Source: Pseudomonas sp. G34
GTDB taxonomy: Bacteria > Pseudomonadota > Gammaproteobacteria > Pseudomonadales > Pseudomonadaceae
Reading direction: 5' to 3'
NCBI RefSeq assembly: GCF_031119625.1
Contig: NZ_JAVHZV010000016.1
Coordinates: 62,001-126,000 of the forward strand
DNA: 64,000 nucleotides
The translations under genes were made by a program, and so were the position numbers. Each line of letters starts with the position of its first letter. The stretch's first letter is position 1. Below are positions 1 to 9,284 of the stretch, piece by piece. A model generated the notes under the pieces. It was not told the DNA's origin. It did no database searches and saw only the letters and a list, made by a program, of their open reading frames with translations.

Positions 1-2682
1 GAAGACGGCTACCGCCGCGCCAGCGACAACGAAACCTGGCCGCCCTACAGCGGCCTGGGCGTGGGCAAGGTCGACGAGATGGGCCCCGGGGTGATCCGCT
101 ATCACAACGGCGATGACAAGGTGGTGCTGCACAAGGACGACAACCCGGGCCTGTTCGACTACCTGAGCAAGATGGAAAAGCTCATCAGCAACGACGATTC
201 CCGCGGTGCCATGGACCGCGCCCAGGCAGACGGCCACAGCCTGCTCGAGCGCGATGGCGAAGCACCGCCCTACCCCGACTACAAGGCGATTCGCTGGGAA
301 GGCAACGTCGGCGACAACGGCCTCATCACCTACGAAACCTGGGACGGCGACAAGGTCGCGGTCGCCGAGGCGCTCAGCCCGGAACTGTTCGCCCAGCTGA
401 AGAAGAACGCCGAGATCATGCTCAAGGCCAACGAGCAGGAGAAGGAAGGCTACGCCATGCTGCACCCGGACGATTACCTGACCAGCGAGGAAATCGCCGG
501 CGCCACCATCGGCCCCGAAGGCGAAGTCGGCGACGGTTTCGTGCGCGCTGAAATCTTCGACGGCGACAACAGCCGCAAGGTCATCGTCTCCCGCGAACTC
601 AATCCCACCCTGTACGATCGCCTGGTCGCCGAAGACCAGGGCCGCCGCAACAACCTCGAGATGGTCGACGATGCCCGTGGCGACAGCCAGCTACCGACCA
701 CCGGCGAGCTGGATATCGGCAGCATGACAACCAGCGAGAAAGACCCCAAGGACAGCAAACGCTCGCTGACCGTCAGCGAGCTGACCTGGCAAAAGGTCAT
801 CGACGGCTGGAAGAAAGGCATCGAAGACGGCTCCATCAAGGAAGACGACGACCGCGCCAAGATGTACCGCGCCCTGCGCGCCCAGGGCACCCTGGAGGGC
901 GGCCTGGACATGGTCACCCTCGACATCGGCAAGGGCCAGAGCACCAGCGGTACCAAGGGTGAGGACTTCGAAACCATCATCGACGGCCGCAAGGTCGACG
1001 AGCAGCTCACCACGCTGTTCTCCAGCGAAGCCGTGCAGAAGGATTTCCTCGCGGCGCAGAAGAGCGCCCTCGACGCCCTGCCCAACAAGGACGAGGTGAC
1101 CAAGAAACTCGAGGACATGGCCTTCAGCGAGGACTACGTCAAGCACATCCGCGACCTGCAGGCCGACGGCAAAGACGACCTGGCTGCCGCCGACATCCGC
1201 GAAACCTATGCACAACTGGCCATCGCCAACCCGGAAAAGGCCGCCGAGTTCGCCCAGAAGCTGCAGCTCGACGCCACCATCGTCGACCTCGACAAGCTGA
1301 TGGCCAACCCCGAGCTGATCAACGACGACAATCTCGCCCTGGCCACCCAGGACGTGGTCAAGACCGTACTCACCGCCCTGAAAAAAGCCGGTGTCGACCT
1401 GCCGCGGCGCACCGCCGAAAGCCTCGACAAATTCATCAACGAATTCCTCGGCGACAAGCAGACCGCCAAGGATTTCGGCAAGGCGCTGCAGGAGCTGGGC
1501 GACCGTTTCATCAAGAACGGCGAAGTCACCCAGAGCGACATCGACGATCTGATGAAGAAAGACGTCTACAAGGCGCTCAACGAAAAGACCGACGGCGGCA
1601 TGCTGTCCACCATCAGCGTGCTGAACAGCAACGGCGCCCTGGGCTCCACCGGCGGCCTGATATCCCTGGCCTCGGGCATCTACCAGATGGCCGGCGGCAA
1701 GCTGGGCGGCACCCCGGAAGAGCGCCTGGCCATCGCCAAGGAAATGGTCGCCTTCTTTGGCGCCAGCCAGCACTTCGTCAACCTCGGCACCCACATCATC
1801 GACAAGGTCAATGGCAGCCACCTCAACGCCATGCTGGGCCTGGACAAATCCCTGCCGGAGATCTTCGGCAAGGGCCTGCCAGAGAACCGGCCGTTCACCT
1901 CGGAAATCGGCGCGCGCTTCCAGACCAATCTCGATGAATTGCTGGCCAGCGCGCCACTGGCCGACGACGCCAAGATGGCGGACAAGCTCGACCTCTCGCA
2001 ATCCGACTACAAGGAGGTCATCAAGGGCATGAAGGAAGGCTTCAGCGGCACGCCAGTGCTCGCCGACTCCAATGCCTTCAGCCGCGGCGCCGGTGCCTTC
2101 CTGCGCGTGCTGGATGCCGGCGCCAACACCTTCGTCGGCGTCGCCGATGCGGTGCTTGGCGGCTTGATGATCAAGAAAGGCGCAGATGCCGGCGACAAGG
2201 CGATGATCGCCCAGGGCGCCATCACGGTGGCCGCCGGGGCCTTCGGCGTGGGCGGCGGCGCTGCCTCGGCCGGCGCCCTGGCCAAGCTCAGCTTCGCCCG
2301 CGCCGCGGTCGGCCCGATGTTCTGGATATCCGCCGCGCTGACCATCGCCACCCTGCCCTTCAGCATCATCGAGGACATCAAGTACAACAACAAACTCGAC
2401 GACTACCGCGACAGCCTCAAGGACCTGTTCACCGACCTGGAAGGCGACGACCTGCTCACCGACGACGGCCTGCAGCGCTTCGAATTCCTCGACGAATACA
2501 TGCACAGCTACGGCCAGCGCGATGCGCCGGACGACAAGAGCATCTTCGAATACCGCAACGACGAATGGGACTACTTCGTTGACCGCGGACACACCTACTG
2601 GGACGGCCAGCACGAGGACTACAAGGGCGACGGCGACAACCTGGATACCGTCATGGATCGGGGGTCAACCGTCGGCTCCTGA
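1..2682 (+). CDS. HrpK/NolX-like large protein, 5' end outside window
   Basis: The reading frame is open from base 1, so the protein is cut by the window edge; a GTG at 61 is the first in-window start but is probably internal. At least 893 residues are visible. The N-terminal part has three imperfect repeats (about residues 9-35, 76-115 and 150-190 counted from 61) that share a glycine-rich turn, a DGD/GDD-K-V core and a final L-P-x-L-x-x-L. The C-terminal third has a Gly/Ala-rich hydrophobic stretch (about 680-785) and a tail with Y-G-Q-R-D-A-P-D-D and F-E-Y, which I recall from HrpK-type type III translocators. No type III secretion genes are visible here. The assignment rests on remembered similarity and could be wrong. 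The protein is acidic and lacks cysteine. Confidence 0.55.
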   Translation, partial: EDGYRRASDNETWPPYSGLGVGKVDEMGPGVIRYHNGDDKVVLHKDDNPGLFDYLSKMEKLISNDDSRGAMDRAQADGHSLLERDGEAPPYPDYKAIRWEGNVGDNGLITYETWDGDKVAVAEALSPELFAQLKKNAEIMLKANEQEKEGYAMLHPDDYLTSEEIAGATIGPEGEVGDGFVRAEIFDGDNSRKVIVSRELNPTLYDRLVAEDQGRRNNLEMVDDARGDSQLPTTGELDIGSMTTSEKDPKDSKRSLTVSELTWQKVIDGWKKGIEDGSIKEDDDRAKMYRALRAQGTLEGGLDMVTLDIGKGQSTSGTKGEDFETIIDGRKVDEQLTTLFSSEAVQKDFLAAQKSALDALPNKDEVTKKLEDMAFSEDYVKHIRDLQADGKDDLAAADIRETYAQLAIANPEKAAEFAQKLQLDATIVDLDKLMANPELINDDNLALATQDVVKTVLTALKKAGVDLPRRTAESLDKFINEFLGDKQTAKDFGKALQELGDRFIKNGEVTQSDIDDLMKKDVYKALNEKTDGGMLSTISVLNSNGALGSTGGLISLASGIYQMAGGKLGGTPEERLAIAKEMVAFFGASQHFVNLGTHIIDKVNGSHLNAMLGLDKSLPEIFGKGLPENRPFTSEIGARFQTNLDELLASAPLADDAKMADKLDLSQSDYKEVIKGMKEGFSGTPVLADSNAFSRGAGAFLRVLDAGANTFVGVADAVLGGLMIKKGADAGDKAMIAQGAITVAAGAFGVGGGAASAGALAKLSFARAAVGPMFWISAALTIATLPFSIIEDIKYNNKLDDYRDSLKDLFTDLEGDDLLTDDGLQRFEFLDEYMHSYGQRDAPDDKSIFEYRNDEWDYFVDRGHTYWDGQHEDYKGDGDNLDTVMDRGSTVGS

Positions 2683-2874
2683 GCCAAGCCCGGATTGGCA
2701 GCAGCGACGCGCGACAGGCGTTCCCATGCTCCCCATGGGCGCGCTTGCGCAGCTGGTGCTGCACGTCGCAGGAGAGCTGGTGGCCAACGCGCAGCCTGTC
2801 CACCACGTTCAGCATGGCGAGCTCAGGCTGCTCACCCCGAGCTCAAGGCCTGAAAGCGCACTCGCCCCGCACCC

Positions 2875-3255
2875 TCAACGCCTGCGTGAGGTCTGCCGCG
2901 GCTGCAAGGCATCGAGCGCCTGGGCATTGTCGCGAGCCCAGTCGTAGATCATCTCGATGGGCTCGACCAGCCGCCGGCCGAGCTCGGTGAGCGAGTAGTC
3001 GACGGTGGGCGGCACGCTGTCGTGCACCTGGCGGTCGATCAGGCCGCTGGCTTCCAGTTCGCGCAGCGTCTGCACCAGCATTTTCTTGGAGATACCGGGC
3101 AGGCTGCGCTGCAGCACGCCAGTGCGGGCGGTGCCGCCATGGCGGGCATGCAAGGTGTGCAGGATCATGCTCGTCCACTTGGTGGCGAACAGTTCGAGTA
3201 CGCGGCGCGGCGCGCAGTCTTCGCGCCATTGTTCATCGGGAGTGCCAGGTTGCAT
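2875..3255 (-). CDS. HxlR-family transcriptional regulator
   Basis: This 126-residue protein is a winged-helix regulator of the HxlR type. It has the early cysteine in E-D-C-A-P, the helix W-T-S-M-I-L-H-T-L, the recognition segment G-I-S-K-K-M-L-V-Q-T-L-R-E-L-E-A-S-G-L-I and the wing ending in Y-S-L-T-E-L-G. Members often sense electrophiles or aldehydes through the N-terminal cysteine and control a neighbouring redox gene. It is divergent from the SDR gene at 3344, with 88 bp between the two starts, so it probably controls that gene and itself. A weak AAGG lies upstream of the ATG at 3255. Confidence 0.9.
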   Translation of the reverse strand: MQPGTPDEQWREDCAPRRVLELFATKWTSMILHTLHARHGGTARTGVLQRSLPGISKKMLVQTLRELEASGLIDRQVHDSVPPTVDYSLTELGRRLVEPIEMIYDWARDNAQALDALQPRQTSRRR

Positions 3256-3343
3256 CGGGGGTGGTTACCTTTTGGTGCCGTCTTGGTTTGAGTCTGCAGC
3301 GTCGTTATGGTGCCAACACTCGTTCTTGTGGAGGAATAGATTC

Positions 3344-4405
3344 ATGGCACATCACGCACTGGTCGTCGGCGCCAGCGGTATCGTCGGCAGCGCTACCTCG
3401 CGCCTGTTGGCCGAACAGGGCTGGCAGGTCAGCGGCCTGGCTCGCAACCCGAAGGCCGCCGATAACGTTACCCCGCTGGCCGCCGATCTGCTCGACCCCG
3501 CTTCGCTGGCCACGGCCCTCGAAGGCCTGAAGCCCACCCACCTGTACCTGACCACCTGGGCGCGCCAGGCCACCGAGGCGGAAAACATCCGCGTCAACGC
3601 GGCGATGATCCGCAACCTGCTGGATGCCCTGCGCCCGGCCGGCAGCGTCGAGCACGTCGCCCTGGTCACCGGCCTCAAGCACTACCTCGGCCCGTTCGAG
3701 GCCTACGGCAAGGGCACCCTGCCGCAGACGCCGTTTCGCGAGGAACAGGGCCGCCTCGACGTGGAGAACTTCTACTACGCCCAGGAAGATGAAGTGTTCG
3801 CCGCCGCCAAGCGTGACGGTTTCACCTGGAGCGTGCACCGCCCACACACCATCACCGGCGTGGCGGTCGGCAATGCCATGAACATGGCAACCACCCTCGC
3901 CGTCTACGCCTCGATCTGCCGGGAAACCGGCCGCCCTTTCCGCTTCCCTGGCTCGGCCGTGCAGTGGAACAGCCTCACCGACATGACCGATGCCCGCCAG
4001 TTGGCCAGACAACTGCTTTGGGCCTCGACCACCCCGGCGGCCGCCAACCAGGCGTTCAATATCGTCAACGGCGACGTGTTTCGCTGGAAATGGATGTGGC
4101 AACGCATCGCCGAGTGGTTCGGCATCCAGGCCGCGCCCTTCGACGGCGAGCCCGCACCGCTTGAAGAACAGATGGCCAACGACGCGGAGATCTGGCTCAG
4201 CCTCGCCGCCCAGCACGACCTGGCTGAAGCCGACATCACCCGCCTGACCTCCCCGTGGCACACCGACGCCGACCTGGGCCGCCCCATCGAAGTGGTCACC
4301 GACATGTCGAAAAGCCGCAAGCTGGGCTTTCTCGACTACCAGGCCAGCGACGAGGCGTTCTTCGCGGTTTTCGAGCAGCTGCGTAAGGCCAGGCTGATTC
4401 CGTAA
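3344..4405 (+). CDS. SDR-family NAD(P)-dependent oxidoreductase (PRISE / progesterone 5-beta-reductase-like)
   Basis: The ATG at 3344 is chosen because GGAGGAAT lies just upstream and the first residues begin the Rossmann fold directly (A-L-V-V-G-A-S-G-I-V-G). The 353-residue protein is an extended SDR: the dinucleotide motif is at residues 6-13, N-N-type strands follow, and the conserved tail A-F-N-I-V-N-G-D-V-F-R-W-K-W-M-W is typical of the PRISE/5-beta-reductase group that reduces activated C=C bonds. The group uses a Y-x-x-x-K pair; Y-G-K-G and related residues lie near 125, but I did not assign the catalytic tyrosine. It is divergent from the HxlR gene and probably under its control, as in many detoxification pairs. 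The natural substrate is unknown. Confidence 0.85.
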   Translation: MAHHALVVGASGIVGSATSRLLAEQGWQVSGLARNPKAADNVTPLAADLLDPASLATALEGLKPTHLYLTTWARQATEAENIRVNAAMIRNLLDALRPAGSVEHVALVTGLKHYLGPFEAYGKGTLPQTPFREEQGRLDVENFYYAQEDEVFAAAKRDGFTWSVHRPHTITGVAVGNAMNMATTLAVYASICRETGRPFRFPGSAVQWNSLTDMTDARQLARQLLWASTTPAAANQAFNIVNGDVFRWKWMWQRIAEWFGIQAAPFDGEPAPLEEQMANDAEIWLSLAAQHDLAEADITRLTSPWHTDADLGRPIEVVTDMSKSRKLGFLDYQASDEAFFAVFEQLRKARLIP

Positions 4406-4425
4406 ACCCTGCCCCCCCTACGTCG

Positions 4426-4445
4426 GGAGCCTCAATAGGGGCTCC
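4426..4445 (+). terminator. Hairpin after the SDR gene
   Basis: GGAGCC and GGCTCC form a 6-bp stem with an 8-nt loop, 21 bases after the SDR stop. Only two T residues follow, so it is a weak candidate terminator. Confidence 0.4.
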
Positions 4446-4669
4446 TTGCTCAAAACTCCTCCCGACAGTACTAAACCCGCGACTACCACTATCGGATGGC
4501 TTGCGTATTGGCTATCAGATTGGCTAACGTCGGCCTCGTTGATAGCGATAAGCCACGCCTCTGCCGCGCTAGTGAAGTAACCTGTTGATCGGTGTTTCAT
4601 AGCGCAGCAGTAAGGTAGTCAGGGACATGACATCTGCCGGTCAGTGGCCGCAGATAGGGAAGTAATGGG

Positions 4670-5545
4670 ATGGCCAGACGTCGCAAGACCTCCGCGTTCG
4701 ACGACCTTATCTCCATCGCCAGCCGCCTGCCCTGGTGGCTCAGCTTCCTGCTGGCGCTGCTCAGCTGGTACTGGCTACACACCTACGCTACCAGCCCCCC
4801 TCCGCGCCTGAGCGATGCCAGCCAATTCTCCAACCACTTGACCAGCGCAGCCTTTCGCGGTTGGGCGACAGCGTTTCAATACATCATTCCCACCGCGTGC
4901 GTATTCGGTGCCATCGCCTCAATCTTCGGCCGTATCCGTCGCCGCAGACTGCTCGCAGAGGTCGCTTCTGCAACGCTCAGCGGGCGCACTCTGGAAAACA
5001 TCTCTTGGCAAGAATTCGAACAACTGGTTGGTGAGGCCCTGCGCCAACAGGGTTACGGCATAACCGAAACCGGGAGTAACGGCCCGGACGGCGGCGTTGA
5101 TCTGATCCTGCGTAGCCCTCAGGACGAGCGCTATATCGTTCAGTGCAAACAGTGGCGCGCCATCAGAGTTGGTGTGCCGGTCATCCGCGAGTTTCTCGGC
5201 GCGATGGTCACCCACGGTGCTGTTGGCGGCTTCGTCGTCACAGCAGGCAGTTTCACCACCGAAGCCAAGGAGTTTGCCAGCGGTCGCAACATTCGGCTGG
5301 TGGATGGGGTGGAACTGAATAAGTGGATTGCTGCGGCCAAGCGCGCGCCGATTCGACCGGCGCATACAGCCTCTCAGAAAAAACCAGTCTTGGAAGAAGT
5401 AGGCCCAAAAATCGAAACGCCCACCTGTCCTGTTTGCAACTCGACCATGCTCAAACGTGTAGCCAAACGAGGGCCGCGTATCGGCCGGGAGTTTTGGGGA
5501 TGTACCAAGTGGCCTGGCTGCAAAGGAACTGCTACGCAGCCTTAA
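4670..5545 (+). CDS. Membrane-anchored Mrr-type restriction endonuclease with C-terminal zinc ribbon
   Basis: This 291-residue protein has two hydrophobic segments (about residues 18-42 and 66-90), then an Mrr_cat domain (about 105-215), then a four-cysteine ribbon (C-P-x-C near 252 and C-x-x-W-P-x-C near 280) like the topoisomerase C-terminal zinc finger. The nuclease core is intact: W-Q-E-F-E near the start, G-P-D-G-G-V-D-L-I, and V-Q-C-K-Q-W. These are the D...(Q/E)xK residues of the PD-(D/E)xK fold used to cut DNA, often modified DNA. The gene lies 43 bp upstream of the antiphage deaminase gene on the same strand, which suggests a shared transcript. Membrane anchoring of an Mrr nuclease is known in uncharacterised proteins; whether this one is a defence effector is inference. 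Confidence 0.85.
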   Translation: MARRRKTSAFDDLISIASRLPWWLSFLLALLSWYWLHTYATSPPPRLSDASQFSNHLTSAAFRGWATAFQYIIPTACVFGAIASIFGRIRRRRLLAEVASATLSGRTLENISWQEFEQLVGEALRQQGYGITETGSNGPDGGVDLILRSPQDERYIVQCKQWRAIRVGVPVIREFLGAMVTHGAVGGFVVTAGSFTTEAKEFASGRNIRLVDGVELNKWIAAAKRAPIRPAHTASQKKPVLEEVGPKIETPTCPVCNSTMLKRVAKRGPRIGREFWGCTKWPGCKGTATQP

Positions 5546-5588
5546 TAGAAAATCAAAAAACCTAAATATAAGAACTTGAGCCTGCACT

Positions 5589-7409
5589 ATGAACTCTACA
5601 TCGGCCGAAGCAATTGAAAGTATTTATGAAGAAGCGAGAGATTTCTTAATCATCGGGCTTACTGGGCGAACTGGATCCGGCTGCTCTACAGCAGCAGCAA
5701 AACTTTGCGCCCAGTCCCTTGACATCCCGGCAGATGGATACGAAGGGCTAACCAACAATGAATTAAAGAAACATAAAATTATTCATAAATTTCTCAACAA
5801 TGAAAAGTGGCATACATTTTACAAACTTGAAGCGCGCTCCATAATCACCTACCACCTTTTACTGCTAAAACAAAAACAGTTCTACGAATACTTAAAAAAC
5901 ACAATTAGCGACACAACCACTGAAGAGACAATAGAACAAACATATAAAGACCTTATCTCTGTACGTGAAAAGCTGCAGATCCTTACCCCTACCAAACACA
6001 CCAAAAAAAAAGCAACCAATCAAGAGTGGCTGGATCTTTATTTCGAACGACTCCCTGTCGCCACTAATATAATCAAAGAGCATATCGGTCTCGCTGCATT
6101 TACGAAACTGTATCAAAGCGCCGGTGACAACGTAAGATCTTCAGGTGCTGCAGATGACAGCCGCTTCAACAGCGAAAAACTATTTAATTTCCCCAAGCAC
6201 ATAAACAAAATAATTAAAATTGCGCACGCTGCGTCAAAAGAAAAAAATACACCTTGTAGGATAGTAATTGATGCAATACGAAACCCTTACGAGGCCTTTT
6301 TCCTAAAAAGGCGATACGCTAACTTTTACCTCCTCTCGATTAACACACCTGATACACAGCGCCTCAATACTTTACGAGAAGCGAGAAAACTATCTAGTAA
6401 AGAAATCAACGATCTCGACAGCAAGGAATACCCCGAAAAAATATCGGGAGAAAAGAAATTTATTGCTCAGAACATCCAGGCCTGCATTGAGATATCCGAC
6501 ATACACATTCACAACTCGAAGAAAAATGAATTTAATCAGAATGATCTAGTATCGCAACTCGGTTGGTATTTGGCACTCATGATGCATCCAGGGCTGGTGA
6601 TGCCAACTTCTGTCGAAAACTGCATGCAGGTCGCATATACCGTCAAACAGAGCTCAGGCTGTATATCTCGCCAAGTTGGAGCTGTAGTTACGGATGAGAA
6701 CTATAGTATAAAAAGCGTTGGCTGGAATAATACGCCTCAAGGTCAGACACCATGCCTTTTGCGTAATGCAGAAGACTTGCTCCGGGGAAACAACCCTTCT
6801 GATTACAGCGACTACGAGAAAAATGACAACGTATTCCGAAAGGCCATAAGCGACAAATATATAGGATTAATACAGGAGGGAGCAAAAACAAGAAACATTC
6901 CATTCTGCTTCAAAAGCGTCCAAAATGAAATTGAAGGAGAAAAAAATCAAGTACATACCCGTGCTTTACACGCAGAAGAAAATGCATTCTTGCAAATTGC
7001 GAAAAATGGAGGACAGAAGCTTAGCGGAGGTATACTGCTTACTACTGCAAGCCCCTGTGAACTCTGCGCAAAAAAAGCCTATCAACTTGGCATAACAAAA
7101 GTAATCTACATAGACCCATATCCCGGCATCGCCACAGATCACATTTTGTCAGTGGGTGCTAAAAGACCAAATCTTGAATTATTCAGAGGCGCCGTCGGCC
7201 GCGCGTTCCATCAGCTATATCAGCCTCTCATGCCTTACAAAGATGAATTAGACCTAATTTACTCTATAAAGCCATACCACAACCCTAGCAGCCCATCTAA
7301 AAAATTTATTCTCGAAGAAAACAAAAATCTTCTTGACGAAGTAGCTCTCCTCAAAGAAGAACTGAGAAAACTCAAAGCAGACAATCAATCACAAACCCAA
7401 AGCAAGTAA
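5589..7409 (+). CDS. Antiphage dCTP/dCMP deaminase (AvcD-type, P-loop plus cytidine deaminase domain)
   Basis: This 606-residue protein has an N-terminal kinase-like P-loop (about residues 22-34, G-L-T-G-R-T-G-S-G-C-S-T) and a C-terminal zinc deaminase domain. The deaminase motifs are H461-A-E463-E and P-C490-E-L-C493, the classic zinc ligands and proton shuttle. The order P-loop then deaminase, and the length, match the antiphage deaminases (AvcD and relatives) that deplete dCTP/dCMP during phage infection. In characterised Vibrio systems a small RNA, AvcI, keeps the enzyme off; no such RNA is obvious here. Base use is strikingly AT-rich, with many AAA and AAT codons, unlike the GC-rich neighbours, which supports horizontal transfer. 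A coiled, Lys/Glu-rich tail (about 575-606) ends the protein. A plain dCMP deaminase would lack the N-terminal domain. Confidence 0.88.
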   Translation: MNSTSAEAIESIYEEARDFLIIGLTGRTGSGCSTAAAKLCAQSLDIPADGYEGLTNNELKKHKIIHKFLNNEKWHTFYKLEARSIITYHLLLLKQKQFYEYLKNTISDTTTEETIEQTYKDLISVREKLQILTPTKHTKKKATNQEWLDLYFERLPVATNIIKEHIGLAAFTKLYQSAGDNVRSSGAADDSRFNSEKLFNFPKHINKIIKIAHAASKEKNTPCRIVIDAIRNPYEAFFLKRRYANFYLLSINTPDTQRLNTLREARKLSSKEINDLDSKEYPEKISGEKKFIAQNIQACIEISDIHIHNSKKNEFNQNDLVSQLGWYLALMMHPGLVMPTSVENCMQVAYTVKQSSGCISRQVGAVVTDENYSIKSVGWNNTPQGQTPCLLRNAEDLLRGNNPSDYSDYEKNDNVFRKAISDKYIGLIQEGAKTRNIPFCFKSVQNEIEGEKNQVHTRALHAEENAFLQIAKNGGQKLSGGILLTTASPCELCAKKAYQLGITKVIYIDPYPGIATDHILSVGAKRPNLELFRGAVGRAFHQLYQPLMPYKDELDLIYSIKPYHNPSSPSKKFILEENKNLLDEVALLKEELRKLKADNQSQTQSK

Positions 7410-7734
7410 CGCAATATATTTTCCGCCCCTAGAACAATCAACCGTTCTCAGGCACTAATTATTTTCTATAAAAAAATAACTCACTCTCACGTCACCACGG
7501 TGAATGCGCGAAACTTCATGTCAATACATTAGATCGATGACGTGACTGTCTCACACGCACGCGAGCCGCTTCGTTAACCTGAACCAACCCGCCCTTTCCC
7601 GCCCTAAGCAGAACCGCTGCAGGGAAAGGAATCGGGCAGGTGTGGCCGGTTGGCAGCGCAATCGGGTTTGGGAATTCGGGCATATTGCCCTATCCTCGCG
7701 CCCCTTCGAACAAGACGACCACAGGAAGACGCCC
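7410..7734. other. Intergenic stretch after the deaminase gene
   Basis: The first ~120 bases are AT-rich like the deaminase gene; composition then shifts back to GC-rich near 7560, marking the likely right edge of the transferred segment. I see no gene or clear terminator. A small RNA could be encoded here but nothing specific shows it. Confidence 0.4.
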
Positions 7735-9201
7735 GTGTCTGCATTGCTTGACGCCTTCTCCGGCCTGCTCTGGACCTACCTTGCCATCCCCATGCTGCTG
7801 CTCAGCGGCGCCTACCTGACCTGGGTCTGCCGCGGCGTGCAGGTGCGCATGATCCCGGAGATGTTCCGGGTGATCACCGAGCGCAACCACGGCGACCAGA
7901 AGGCTATTTCGTCCTTCAAGGCATTCACCATTTCCGCCGCGTCGCGGGTGGGTACCGGCAATATCGCCGGTGTGGCCACGGCCATCGCGCTGGGTGGCCC
8001 GGGTGCGGTGTTCTGGATGTGGATGGTGGCCCTGCTGGGTGGCGCCACCGCCTTCGTGGAGTCGACCCTGGGCCAGCTGTACAAGTCCGACAAGCATTAC
8101 CGCTACCACGGCGGGCCTGCCTATTACATTCAGCGCGCACTGGGCTGGCGCTGGCTGGCGATCACCTTTGCGGTGATGATCAGCATCACCTACGGCCTGG
8201 TGTTCAACTCGGTGCAGGCCAACTCGATCATCGACGTGATGCAGACTTCCTTCGGTGGAGAGGACGGCAACCCGAACCTGAGCTGGATAATCGGCGGCGT
8301 GCTGACGGTGCTGACCGGCGCGATCATCTTTGGCGGCGTGCAGATCATCTCCAAGGTATCGGTGACCGTGGTGCCGGTGATGGCGGTGATGTACCTGTCG
8401 CTCGGCACCCTGGTGATCGTGCTGAACATCGGCCAGGTGCCGGCGATGATCGGCGAGATCTTCGCCCATGCGTTCGGCTTTCGCGAGATCGCCAGTGGTG
8501 GCGTGGGTGCGGCGATCATGATGGGCATGCGTCGCGGGCTGTTTTCCAACGAAGCCGGCATGGGCTCGGTGCCCAACGCCAGTGCCACGGCGTCGGTGTC
8601 TCATCCGGTCAAGCAGGGGCTGGTGCAGAGCCTGGGCGTGTATTTCGACACCATGGTGATCTGCACCATGACGGCGATCATCGTGCTGCTGGCCGACCCC
8701 AGCCATGCCTATGGCGACAGCACCATGGGCGCCGGCCTGACCCAGTGGGCGCTGGCCGAACAGCTGGGCAACTGGTCACTGCACTTCCTGACCCTGGCCA
8801 TCCTGCTGTTCGCCTTCACCTCGGTGATCGGCAACTACTATTACGGCGAATCCAACATCCAGTACATGTTCGGCAGCAAGCTGCTGCTCAACCTGTTCCG
8901 GGTGGCGGTGATGGCCTTCGTGATGATCGGCTCGGTGGTGCATATGTCCGTGGTGTGGTCCATGGCGGACGTATTCATGCCGCTGCTGGCGCTCACCAAC
9001 CTGATCGCCATCGTGCCACTGGCCGGCACCGTCGCCCGCCTGCTCAAGCATTACCGCGAACAGCGTCAGCGTGGCGTGGAGCCGGTGTTCCACCGCGACG
9101 ACATGCCGGACCTCAAGAACATCGAATGCTGGGACGGCAGCGATCACGTCACCCACGCGCAAACCTATAGCGAATCGGCCACCACGGCGCTGAAGAACTA
9201 A
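7735..9201 (+). CDS. Alanine/glycine:cation symporter (AGCS family)
   Basis: The start is the GTG at 7735, since AGGAAG lies 6 bases upstream; a longer frame from 7642 has no such site. The 488-residue protein is an inner-membrane Na+/H+-coupled amino-acid importer of the AGCS family with about ten hydrophobic segments. Family signatures are G-T-G-N-I-A-G-V-A-T-A near residue 70, F-W-M-W near 105, and the central F-S-N-E-A-G-M-G-S-V-P-N-A-S-A motif near 278-292. A long hydrophilic C-terminal tail of about 45 residues is cytoplasmic. It is monocistronic, followed by a strong hairpin, and convergent with the LysE gene. Confidence 0.95.
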   Translation: MSALLDAFSGLLWTYLAIPMLLLSGAYLTWVCRGVQVRMIPEMFRVITERNHGDQKAISSFKAFTISAASRVGTGNIAGVATAIALGGPGAVFWMWMVALLGGATAFVESTLGQLYKSDKHYRYHGGPAYYIQRALGWRWLAITFAVMISITYGLVFNSVQANSIIDVMQTSFGGEDGNPNLSWIIGGVLTVLTGAIIFGGVQIISKVSVTVVPVMAVMYLSLGTLVIVLNIGQVPAMIGEIFAHAFGFREIASGGVGAAIMMGMRRGLFSNEAGMGSVPNASATASVSHPVKQGLVQSLGVYFDTMVICTMTAIIVLLADPSHAYGDSTMGAGLTQWALAEQLGNWSLHFLTLAILLFAFTSVIGNYYYGESNIQYMFGSKLLLNLFRVAVMAFVMIGSVVHMSVVWSMADVFMPLLALTNLIAIVPLAGTVARLLKHYREQRQRGVEPVFHRDDMPDLKNIECWDGSDHVTHAQTYSESATTALKN

Positions 9202-9226
9202 GGCGAGGCCCAGCGTTGCAGGCAAC

Positions 9227-9252
9227 AACGCCGACCTGCCCAGGTCGGCGTT
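9227..9252. terminator. Perfect 12-bp hairpin between convergent genes
   Basis: AACGCCGACCTG and CAGGTCGGCGTT pair perfectly with a 2-base spacer. It sits between the symporter stop and the LysE stop and probably ends transcription in both directions. No long T run follows. Confidence 0.65.
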
Positions 9253-9284
9253 CTGCTATCGGCAGTCAGCAAACAGTTGACGGA

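Noticed and set aside
691..2613. 640-codon open frame opposite the HrpK-like gene
   Set aside because: Its translation is Val/Ala/Gly-rich with no domain and it is fully antisense to a coherent protein.
4418..4782. Two short minus-strand frames before the Mrr gene
   Set aside because: They overlap the Mrr start or lie in its promoter, have no start site context and show no motif.
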